Positions 1 to 4,378 of a stretch of 5,666 nucleotides of DNA are shown one piece after another. The translations under genes were made by a program, and so were the position numbers. Under the pieces are notes generated by a model. It searched no databases. It was not told the origin of the DNA and was given only the letters and a program-made list of their open reading frames with translations. The number at the start of each line of letters is the position of its first letter. Within the stretch, counting starts at the first letter, position 1. Source of the stretch: UBA12465 sp964408785 (GTDB taxonomy: Bacteria > Patescibacteriota > Patescibacteriia > Patescibacteriales > UBA12465); the NCBI GenBank assembly GCA_964408785.1, contig CAYPAS010000059.1, positions 1-5,666 of the forward strand, read 5' to 3'.

Positions 1-42
1 CAGGATGAAAACCTGGTGTCCTAACCACTAGACGAAGGGACC
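1..42 (-). tRNA. tRNA-Glu (anticodon UUC), 3' part cut off by the window edge
   Basis: Read on the minus strand, the 42 bases give the 5' acceptor strand GGTCCCT, a D arm closed by GTC/GAC, and an anticodon arm with stem CCAGG/CCTG(G) and loop TTTTCAT. This puts anticodon TTC at 9-7. The D-arm sequence CGTCTAGTGGTTAGGACACC closely matches bacterial tRNA-Glu. The variable region, T arm and 3' acceptor strand lie outside the window, so the presence of an encoded CCA cannot be judged. The tRNA decodes GAA/GAG; in many bacteria Glu-tRNA also feeds tRNA-dependent amidation, which this window does not address. Confidence 0.93.
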
Positions 43-92
43 AACTAAGCGCCTTGTAAACAAAAACCTGAATTTTAGCGCAATTCATTTCT

Positions 93-121
93 ATTTTATA
101 GATAAGATTAGTTCCTGTCAA
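93..121 (-). promoter_or_regulatory. Promoter of tRNA-Glu
   Basis: On the minus strand a perfect -35 box TTGACA (121-116) is followed by a 17-nt spacer and the -10 box TAAAAT (98-93). Transcription would start near position 86, leaving a leader of about 44 nt before the mature tRNA 5' end at 42. Spacing and boxes are near the sigma70 ideal, as expected for a stable-RNA gene. Confidence 0.8.
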
Positions 122-144
122 GACAAAGCGGGGTTGTCTTTTTT
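120..144 (+). terminator. Intrinsic-terminator-like hairpin upstream of tsaD
   Basis: AAGACAA (120-126) pairs with TTGTCTT (134-140) around a 7-nt loop AGCGGGG, and a run of six T (139-144) follows on the plus strand. The minus-strand reading has no T tract, so the signal is directional toward tsaD. It could stop plus-strand transcription arriving from left of the window, which would be antisense to tRNA-Glu. Its 3' arm overlaps the predicted tsaD -35 box, and its first two bases overlap the tRNA-Glu -35 box. The stem is short and A/T-rich, so strength is uncertain. Confidence 0.55.
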
Positions 145-161
145 CATAAACAGACTACAAT
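134..161 (+). promoter_or_regulatory. Probable tsaD promoter giving a leaderless mRNA
   Basis: TTGTCT (134-139) and TACAAT (156-161) are separated by 16 nt. A start site about 7 nt beyond the -10 box falls at 168-169, right at the tsaD ATG, so the transcript would have essentially no 5' UTR. This agrees with the lack of any Shine-Dalgarno sequence before the ATG. Confidence 0.55.
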
Positions 162-168
162 ATTCCAT

Positions 169-1197
169 ATGTATATCCTGGGAATAGAAAGCAGCTGTGA
201 TGACAGCGCGGCTAGCGTGCTAGATTATAATCCTGATTCCAAAAATCTGGCAGTTTTATCAAATATAATATCCTCTCAAATAGAAATCCACAGCAAATAT
301 GGCGGCGTTATCCCGGAAGTGGCAGCACGCGAGCACGTCTTAAATATACTACCGGTTATTGATGAAGCTCTTTCGGCCGCTAAAATAAACCCTAACGACT
401 TAGCAGCTATAGCGGTCACCAAAGGCCCCGGCCTCATCACCTCCCTAATCACCGGCCTAGAAACCGCCCGATCATTGTCTTTTGCCTGGAAAAAACCTCT
501 AGTCGGCGTCAACCATATAGAAGGTCATATTTACGCTAATTTTATTAATCCTGACTTTAATATAAAATTACCGGCGATAATCCTGACCGTTTCCGGCGGG
601 CACACTATCCTGTTACACATGGACGAAAACAGGTTAATTAAGATAATTGGCGAAACTAGGGATGACGCGGCGGGCGAAGCTTTTGACAAGGCCGCTCAAA
701 TGCTCGGTCTTGCTTATCCTGGTGGTCCAGCCATATCAAGAGAAGCGGCCAAGGCAAAAAATCCGGCACCTTGCCAATTACCCCGGCCAATGCTCAACTC
801 GCCCGATTATGATTTTTCTTTTTCCGGCCTAAAGACTGCCTTGCTTTATGCTCTTAAAAAAGATTCGAACTGGAAAGACGGGATTCCTGAATATTGCCAA
901 GAATTCCAGCAAGCAGTAGTTGATATACTAAGCGCCAAAACCATAAAAGCCGCTAAAAATTACCAAGTGGCCAGTGTTATGTTGGCTGGCGGAGTCAGCG
1001 CCAACAAAAGCTTGCGAGAATCTTTAGCCGCGGCCGTTTCCCAAAAATTACCAGGCCGAGAATTTCTCTGTCCTAAACCGCAATACACGACAGACAACGC
1101 GGCCATGATTGCCGCCGCCGGAGCTTTTAAGTTAGCCGCCGGACAAAGCTCTGATTATCGCGATATAAAAGTCGACGCCTGTTTACAATTAAACTGA
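169..1197 (+). CDS. tsaD: tRNA N6-adenosine threonylcarbamoyltransferase TsaD
   Basis: TsaD (Kae1/YgjD/OSGEP family) transfers the threonylcarbamoyl group from TC-AMP to A37 of tRNAs reading ANN codons, forming t6A in the cytoplasm together with TsaB and TsaE in bacteria. The 342-aa product is the usual length. Seen in the sequence: the N-terminal ASKHA-fold signature ILGIESSCDDSAASV (3-17), the metal-binding HxxxH motif (H116, H120 in VNHIEGHIYAN), the SGGHT loop (142-146), GEAFDKAAQMLGLAYPGG (169-186), the SFSGLKTAL segment (217-225), the nucleotide-binding LAGGVSAN (272-279) and the metal ligand region TTDNAAMIA (307-315, D309). The ATG at 169 puts ILGIESSCDD at the expected distance from the N-terminus. 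No ribosome-binding site is visible. The gene stands alone: tRNA-Glu diverges upstream and tRNA-Cys follows 23 nt downstream; neither tRNA reads ANN codons, so they are not TsaD substrates. TsaB and TsaE are not in the window. Identification is secure. Confidence 0.97.
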   Translation: MYILGIESSCDDSAASVLDYNPDSKNLAVLSNIISSQIEIHSKYGGVIPEVAAREHVLNILPVIDEALSAAKINPNDLAAIAVTKGPGLITSLITGLETARSLSFAWKKPLVGVNHIEGHIYANFINPDFNIKLPAIILTVSGGHTILLHMDENRLIKIIGETRDDAAGEAFDKAAQMLGLAYPGGPAISREAAKAKNPAPCQLPRPMLNSPDYDFSFSGLKTALLYALKKDSNWKDGIPEYCQEFQQAVVDILSAKTIKAAKNYQVASVMLAGGVSANKSLRESLAAAVSQKLPGREFLCPKPQYTTDNAAMIAAAGAFKLAAGQSSDYRDIKVDACLQLN

Positions 1198-1210
1198 TAT
1201 CCGCTAGAAT
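1182..1210 (+). promoter_or_regulatory. Promoter of tRNA-Cys, overlapping the end of tsaD
   Basis: TTTACA (1182-1187), a 17-nt spacer and TAGAAT (1205-1210) place the start site near 1217, only a few bases before the tRNA 5' end at 1221. The -35 box lies inside the last codons of tsaD and the tsaD TGA stop lies within the spacer. Confidence 0.7.
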
Positions 1211-1220
1211 CTTTATAGCC

Positions 1221-1294
1221 GGTTCGATGGCGAAGTGGTCTAACGCGGCAGTTTGCAAAACTGTTATTCGTGGGTTCGACTCCCACTCGAACCT
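1221..1294 (+). tRNA. tRNA-Cys (anticodon GCA)
   Basis: All four arms can be drawn. The acceptor stem is GGTTCGA (1221-1227) with TCGAACC (1287-1293). The D arm has a GCG/CGC stem. The anticodon stem GCAGT/ACTGT carries loop TTGCAAA, with anticodon GCA at 1255-1257. The T arm is GTGGG-TTCGACT-CCCAC. The discriminator base is T (1294), the U73 identity element of cysteine tRNA. The following bases are CAA, so the 3' CCA is not fully encoded and would have to be added by a CCA-adding enzyme. It decodes UGC/UGU. It has its own promoter in the tsaD 3' end and a terminator 5 nt downstream, so it is an independent single-tRNA unit. Confidence 0.96.
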
Positions 1295-1298
1295 CAAT

Positions 1299-1322
1299 AA
1301 GCCCCATTAAATGGGGCTTTTT
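1299..1322 (+). terminator. Intrinsic terminator after tRNA-Cys
   Basis: AAGCCCCAT (1299-1307) pairs perfectly with ATGGGGCTT (1311-1319) around a TAA loop, followed by T residues to 1322. A 9-bp GC-rich stem with a short T tract is a typical rho-independent terminator. It ends the tRNA-Cys unit and any readthrough from tsaD. Confidence 0.9.
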
Positions 1323-1390
1323 GATAAGCTGTGGAAAACTTGTGCTCTTTGTGCAAAATTTCTTATTTTCTGTCTATTACAGTCTAGACT

Positions 1391-1454
1391 TAAATTTAAA
1401 AATAAAAAAATAATTATCTAATATTAAACAAAATATTTAAAATATCTAATATTA
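1391..1454. repeat. A/T block with a 12-bp direct repeat
   Basis: Only 3 of these 64 bases are G or C. The 12-mer TATCTAATATTA occurs twice, at 1415-1426 and 1443-1454, with starts 28 bp apart. The block ends 11 bp before the -35 box of the strong promoter at 1466, so it could act as an UP-like element, a regulator site or an easily melted tract. Two 9-mers one base away from the DnaA-box consensus TTATCCACA flank it: TGTGGAAAA (1330-1338, reverse orientation) and TTATCAACA (1471-1479). The repeat is directly visible; any function is conjecture. Confidence 0.6.
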
Positions 1455-1465
1455 CAGCCAATCTA

Positions 1466-1494
1466 TTGACTTATCAACAATCCTTTGCTAAAAT
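1466..1494 (+). promoter_or_regulatory. Strong extended -10 promoter in the tRNA-Cys/ychF intergenic region
   Basis: TTGACT (1466-1471), a 17-nt spacer ending in the extended -10 element TGC (1486-1488), then TAAAAT (1489-1494). Transcription should start at about 1501. The nearest recognised gene downstream is ychF, more than 300 nt away and with its own promoter, so this promoter probably drives either a small RNA, the 38-codon ORF, or a long ychF leader. Confidence 0.7.
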
Positions 1495-1523
1495 ATAGAC
1501 AGTTAGTTCTTTTTTAAAAAAAA

Positions 1524-1683
1524 TTTCCTGACTAAAAGGCCAAAAAAAATGTCTAACAAGAGACAAAAAGATTTTCTTGTAAGCCATTTAAACGGCCAAA
1601 CAAAAAAACCTTTAATAAAAAGGTTACAAAATTTTAAATCTTTCTTTAGTCAGGAAAGATCATAATCCTCTGTATAGAGGATT
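1524..1683 (+). ncRNA. Candidate structured RNA or leader bounded by a 13-bp inverted repeat
   Basis: TTTCCTGACTAAA (1524-1536) is exactly complementary to TTTAGTCAGGAAA (1645-1657). If transcribed from the promoter ending at 1494, the two arms would close a long stem around two local hairpins: 1556-1563 with 1573-1580 (ACAAGAGA/TTTCTTGT, one G-U pair) and 1607-1613 with 1619-1625 (AACCTTT/AAAGGTT). A third hairpin follows directly, AATCCTC (1664-1670) with GAGGATT (1677-1683). There is no T-tract terminator right after it, so the 3' end is unknown and the element may belong to a long ychF leader. It does not match RNase P, tmRNA or SRP RNA sequence signatures that I know. The overall shape loosely recalls 6S RNA, but I cannot support that name. 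Confidence 0.3.
1549..1665 (+). CDS. Doubtful 38-aa basic small ORF
   Basis: ATG at 1549 opens a 38-codon frame ending in TAA at 1663-1665. The product begins MSNKRQKDFLVSH and ends in SFFSQERS; it carries nine Lys/Arg against two acidic residues and has no recognisable domain, signal peptide or membrane segment. A strong promoter ends about 55 nt upstream and would put its mRNA start near 1501. There is no Shine-Dalgarno sequence, but none of the real genes here has one either. Against it, the frame is much richer in A/T than the neighbouring genes, its Lys/Asn/Phe content is what A/T-rich non-coding DNA would give by chance, and its last codons coincide with the right arm of an inverted repeat. 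It is included as a possibility only. Confidence 0.2.
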   Translation: MSNKRQKDFLVSHLNGQTKKPLIKRLQNFKSFFSQERS

Positions 1684-1780
1684 GAGGCTCATTCGTCGCC
1701 TTATTTATCACTTTCTCTCACGAGGAAGAACACATTTGATAAAAAACGGCACGACATGGGCTTCTTTTTTTATAAAAAAT

Positions 1781-1809
1781 TTGGCAAAAACACTCTTTTC
1801 CGCTATACT
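1781..1809 (+). promoter_or_regulatory. ychF promoter
   Basis: TTGGCA (1781-1786), a 17-nt spacer and TATACT (1804-1809). The predicted start near 1816 leaves a leader of about 13 nt before the ychF ATG at 1829, with no purine-rich ribosome-binding site in it. Confidence 0.75.
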
Positions 1810-1828
1810 CGGAACGTAATTAAAAACT

Positions 1829-2893
1829 ATGCCATTATCTATCGGAATTGTCGGTTTGCCTAATGTTGGCAAATCAACTTTATTTAATATTTTAACCAAA
1901 AAAGGCGTCGAGGCCGCCAATTACCCTTTCTGTACCATCGATCCCAATGTCGGTGTCGTTAAGGTTCCCGACAAACGCCTGGAAGCTTTAGCAGAAATAT
2001 CCAAACCAAAAAAAATCATCAATACCACTATTGAATTCGTCGATATCGCTGGCTTGGTGGCTGGCGCTCATAAGGGCGAAGGTCTTGGCAATCAATTTTT
2101 GGCTCACATTAGAGAATGTGATGCCATCTGCGAAGTGGTCCGTGATTTTAAAGATGAAAATATTATTCATGTCGATGGGCGCATTGATCCTGTCAGCGAC
2201 CGCGAGACAATAAACATGGAATTAGTTTTTGCCGATTTAGCTAGCGTTGAAAAACGGCTCGACAAAGTCCGCCGCGAAGCTAAAAGCGGCCAAAAAGAAG
2301 CCATTATCGAAAGTGCGGTTTTAGAAAAAATATTTAATAATCTTAGCCAAGGAATATCTGTCCGCGATTTAGAATTAAACGAAGAAGAACAAATATTAAT
2401 CAAGAGTTTTAATCTATTAACAGCTAAACCGATAATATATCTGCTAAATATTGACGACAAGCACGTTAAACAAGAAATATTCGACCCCAAAGACCGCTTG
2501 ATACGTCTTAATGTTAAACTAGAAGAGGAAATTGCCAATCTTCCTGAAGAAGAGCAGGCGGAATTTATTAAAGAATTAGGCCTAGAGAGAAGCGGCCTTG
2601 ATTTGCTTATCCAAAGTGCCTATCAAATATTGAATTTAGAGACCTTTTTTACTACCGGACCGGATGAAAGCAGGGCCTGGACAATAAAAAAAGGAGCAAA
2701 AGCTCCGCAAGCGGCGGGAGAAATCCACACTGATTTTATCAAGGGCTTTATCCGCGCTGAAGTAATCAACTGGGAAAAATTCATCGAAGCTGGCAGTGAA
2801 GCAAAAGCCAGAGAACTGGGAACTTTACGCACTGAAGGCAAGGATTATATAGTCAAGGACGGCGATGTCTGTAATTTCCTAATCAATCGCTAA
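1829..2893 (+). CDS. ychF: Ribosome-binding ATPase YchF (OLA1/Obg family)
   Basis: YchF belongs to the TRAFAC/Obg group of P-loop NTPases. Unlike most relatives it prefers ATP, binds 70S ribosomes/50S subunits, and is linked to translation control and oxidative stress. The 354-aa product is close to the usual ~363 aa. The G1 P-loop is GLPNVGKST (9-17) and G3 is DIAGL (72-76), with a hydrophobic residue where classical GTPases have a catalytic Gln, as in this family. The conserved stretch GAHKGEGLGNQFLAHIREC lies at 79-97. G4 reads NIDD (207-210) in place of the NKxD that confers guanine specificity. A helical insert lies at about 125-195. The C-terminal TGS domain runs from about 270 to the end (FFTTGPDE, AWTIKKG, the IHTDFIKGFIRAEV segment at 299-312). 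The ATG at 1829 lies 12 nt before the conserved IGIVGLPNVGKS core, as expected. It is preceded by AATTAAAAACT and no Shine-Dalgarno sequence. Its stop overlaps that of the convergent methylase gene. Confidence 0.97.
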   Translation: MPLSIGIVGLPNVGKSTLFNILTKKGVEAANYPFCTIDPNVGVVKVPDKRLEALAEISKPKKIINTTIEFVDIAGLVAGAHKGEGLGNQFLAHIRECDAICEVVRDFKDENIIHVDGRIDPVSDRETINMELVFADLASVEKRLDKVRREAKSGQKEAIIESAVLEKIFNNLSQGISVRDLELNEEEQILIKSFNLLTAKPIIYLLNIDDKHVKQEIFDPKDRLIRLNVKLEEEIANLPEEEQAEFIKELGLERSGLDLLIQSAYQILNLETFFTTGPDESRAWTIKKGAKAPQAAGEIHTDFIKGFIRAEVINWEKFIEAGSEAKARELGTLRTEGKDYIVKDGDVCNFLINR

Positions 2894-4074
2894 ATCTTTT
2901 CTAAAACGACTATTTCACGATACACTTTTTGTCCCGGCCGGCCATAAATAATGGTCGGTCTTTTGTTTTCTTTGACAAAACGGCTTTTCTTAAAAGATTC
3001 CGGCAAAACTTCTATCATTTTAAAACCGCTATAATCTGGGTTAATCTCTCTTTGGCCGTAAAACAAAGGCCATACCATAACCACTCGGCCACCGCTTTTT
3101 AAAATCTCCTTAAATTGCCTAATTGCTCCCGTGTATAAACCCTCTAATTCCGAAATAACACTGGCAAAATCTAAACGACCGCGCTGTGGTCCTAAATACG
3201 GTTCAGTAATCACGGCATCAAGACTAGCAGCCTTAATAAATTTAGCTAAAGCCAGCACATTTCTATTCTTTAATTCTAGACGCAGATTCTCTATCTTATA
3301 AAGCTCTTTTATCCAGGAAATATTCTTATAGCTGTCATCAACCGCTTTCTGAGAAATATCACTACCACAAAAACTCCTATAACCCATAATCATCGCTTCG
3401 GTTAATATAGTACCAGAACCACAAAAAGGATCAGCTATTTTAGCAGAAAAATCATTAAGTTTAGCTAAATTTATCATTATCTGAGCTAGTTTAGGCGGAA
3501 TCATTCCCGAAAGATCGTCGCGGGCCGGGCGACCGTAATCACGGCGGGAAAGATCTTTAAATGGCTGGACGGCTCTTGTTTCCCCTAGATACCAATAATT
3601 ATTATCGCCGGCAATAATCAATTCCAAGCCCTTTTTCAAAAGCTTATTCTGAGAAACCACAACGCTAGATAGAGTTTTTTCACGGCTAACGACAAAACGA
3701 GCGCTTATTCCCTGTTCCTGGAAATTTTTTTTCAAAGATAAGCCAATTTTTTTGCTATCCACAAGTTTTTCTCCATAAACAGAAATCCCATAATTAAATT
3801 TGGAATCAGCCGCTTGTGATTTTTTTGCCAGCAAGATTTTTTTTGCTTCCTTCTCTAATTCCCCTTTAATATTAGCCGGTAATTCCGCTAGTATCCGGCC
3901 GGCCTTTATCGTTCCCCCTAAACGGGAGATAAGATTTTCCTCCGACAAATCTTCATCAATTTCCGCCAAGAAAAAATCCGGCGATAATAGCTGGTGTTTT
4001 CTAATCTTTAGAACAGAAAAGATTTCTGCTAATGATAAGGCAGTGTTGTTGCCGAGGACAAAAAAGTATTTCAT
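2890..4074 (-). CDS. Trm11/TrmG10-like RNA methyltransferase (probable tRNA guanosine-10 N2-methylase)
   Basis: This 394-aa protein resembles the archaeal TrmG10/eukaryal Trm11 group, which uses S-adenosylmethionine to methylate N2 of G10 in tRNA. The N-terminal ~165 residues begin MKYFFVLGNNTALSLAEI and should hold the ferredoxin-like/THUMP RNA-binding part. The group's signature RPARDDLSGMIPPKLAQIMI lies at 182-201. The Rossmann methylase domain follows, with SAM-binding motif I DPFCGSGT at 215-222. The catalytic motif IV is ITEPYLGP (289-296), so EPY stands where (D/N)PPY is usual. A strand-forming segment GGRVVMVWPL (328-337) and the C-terminal PTIIYGRPGQKVYREI follow. ATG at 4074 is preferred over an in-frame TTG at 4113 because the family's N-terminus starts at MKYFF and because a promoter occupies the stretch between them. 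The gene converges on ychF with overlapping stops. Family assignment is firm; exact substrate is inference. Confidence 0.85.
   Translation of the reverse strand: MKYFFVLGNNTALSLAEIFSVLKIRKHQLLSPDFFLAEIDEDLSEENLISRLGGTIKAGRILAELPANIKGELEKEAKKILLAKKSQAADSKFNYGISVYGEKLVDSKKIGLSLKKNFQEQGISARFVVSREKTLSSVVVSQNKLLKKGLELIIAGDNNYWYLGETRAVQPFKDLSRRDYGRPARDDLSGMIPPKLAQIMINLAKLNDFSAKIADPFCGSGTILTEAMIMGYRSFCGSDISQKAVDDSYKNISWIKELYKIENLRLELKNRNVLALAKFIKAASLDAVITEPYLGPQRGRLDFASVISELEGLYTGAIRQFKEILKSGGRVVMVWPLFYGQREINPDYSGFKMIEVLPESFKKSRFVKENKRPTIIYGRPGQKVYREIVVLEKI
2936..2970 (+). terminator. Probable ychF terminator inside the 3' end of the convergent gene
   Basis: On the plus strand 2936-2945 (GGCCGGCCAT) pairs with 2951-2960 (ATGGTCGGTC) around loop AAATA; the 10-bp stem includes two G-U pairs. 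It is followed by TTTTGTTTTC (2961-2970). It starts about 40 nt beyond the ychF stop and lies wholly inside the coding sequence of the minus-strand methylase gene. The T tract is interrupted by one G. Confidence 0.6.
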
Positions 4075-4083
4075 ATTGTCTTT

Positions 4084-4113
4084 ATCATATATTAAAAAGC
4101 GACGCTTTGGCAA
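4084..4113 (-). promoter_or_regulatory. Probable promoter of the Trm11-like gene (near-leaderless)
   Basis: On the minus strand TTGCCA (4113-4108), an 18-nt spacer and TATGAT (4089-4084). A start about 7 nt further falls near 4077, only a few bases before the ATG at 4074. The same TTG would be the alternative start codon at 4113; using it as a -35 box argues against translation from there. Confidence 0.5.
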
Positions 4114-4140
4114 TTAAGCAAGAATAAAAGCCTGAAGCTC

Positions 4141-4169
4141 TTGATTTTTATAAAAAAACCTGCTATTAT
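4141..4169 (+). promoter_or_regulatory. Strong distal promoter of the rpsF operon
   Basis: TTGATT (4141-4146), a 17-nt spacer ending in the extended -10 element TGC (4161-4163), and TATTAT (4164-4169). Transcription should begin near 4176, giving a leader of about 200 nt before rpsF. It diverges from the methylase promoter. Confidence 0.75.
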
Positions 4170-4202
4170 CTAAACACAACCTGATACCAATATCTTTCCC
4201 AC

Positions 4203-4297
4203 ATTCCGGATTATCCGGGATAATTTCCGACAAAGAGCGGAAATTAAAGGTATTCTTTAAGACCCAAGTCTCTGAGAATACTTGGGATTTTATTTAT
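4203..4297 (+). promoter_or_regulatory. Structured leader with alternative hairpins upstream of rpsF (candidate attenuator)
   Basis: Hairpin 1 pairs 4203-4210 with 4214-4221 (ATTCCGGA/TCCGGGAT, one G-U pair). Hairpin 2 pairs 4221-4229 with 4238-4246 (TAATTTCCG/CGGAAATTA) around loop ACAAAGAG. A third option pairs 4244-4249 with 4255-4260 (TTAAAG/CTTTAA) and competes with hairpin 2. An antiterminator-like pairing joins 4250-4257 with 4274-4281 (GTATTCTT/GAGAATAC, one G-U pair) and excludes the terminator stem at 4263-4286. In many bacteria the rpsF mRNA leader binds the S6:S18 complex for autoregulation; the CCG-rich stems here make such a site possible, but I cannot align it to that motif with confidence. 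Confidence 0.5.
4263..4297 (+). terminator. Terminator-like hairpin in the rpsF leader
   Basis: CCCAAGT (4263-4269) pairs perfectly with ACTTGGG (4280-4286) around a 10-nt loop, followed by the T-rich tail TTTTATTTAT (4288-4297). It lies about 110 nt downstream of the predicted start at 4176 and about 80 nt before rpsF. It would therefore end transcripts from the distal promoter before the operon, unless the overlapping antiterminator pairing forms. It could also be the 3' end of a free small RNA. Confidence 0.6.
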
Positions 4298-4329
4298 CAA
4301 GTAATTTATTAACGACGCTTTAACTAGCA

Positions 4330-4358
4330 TTGAGACCGGCTTTCAATATTTTTAAAAC
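4330..4358 (+). promoter_or_regulatory. Possible proximal promoter of rpsF
   Basis: TTGAGA (4330-4335), a 17-nt spacer and TAAAAC (4353-4358) would give a leader of about 14 nt, much like that of ychF. An alternative is TTTCAA (4341-4346) with TATTAT (4365-4370, 18-nt spacer), which would make rpsF leaderless. Either would bypass the upstream terminator-like hairpin. Neither is as good as the distal promoter. Confidence 0.4.
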
Positions 4359-4378
4359 GTCTACTATTATTATAAACT

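Larger units (their letters stand above)
1323..1828. other. Roughly 500-bp intergenic region with no recognised gene
   Basis: Between the tRNA-Cys terminator and ychF no protein or RNA family could be recognised. From left to right it holds a moderately A/T-rich stretch with the perfect 10-bp palindrome AGTCTAGACT (1381-1390), an almost pure A/T block with a direct repeat, a strong extended -10 promoter, a 13-bp inverted repeat enclosing two hairpins and a 38-codon ORF, another hairpin (1664-1683), a stretch at about 1684-1780 in which nothing clear was seen, and finally the ychF promoter. The named elements have their own entries. Confidence 0.8.

Noticed and set aside
1195..1197. TGA at the end of tsaD as a recoded sense codon
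   Set aside because: The protein ends there at normal TsaD length; reading through would run into the tRNA-Cys promoter and gene.
1501..1700. 6S RNA, tmRNA or RNase P RNA identity for the structured region
   Set aside because: No conserved sequence blocks of tmRNA or RNase P are present, and the resemblance to 6S RNA is only in general shape.
2167..2841. Long minus-strand frames inside ychF, and similar frames antisense to tsaD and rpsF
   Set aside because: They are shadows of securely identified genes, with Ser/Leu-rich composition typical of antisense reading and no family resemblance.
4075..4113. TTG start at 4113 for the Trm11-like gene, adding 13 residues
   Set aside because: The added residues are not expected before MKYFFVLGN, the usual beginning of such proteins, and the same bases make a plausible promoter (TTGCCA and TATGAT).
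4101..4321. GACGCTTT at 4101-4108 and again at 4314-4321 as a direct repeat
   Set aside because: Eight matching bases with no shared flanks and no relation to the promoters; probably chance.
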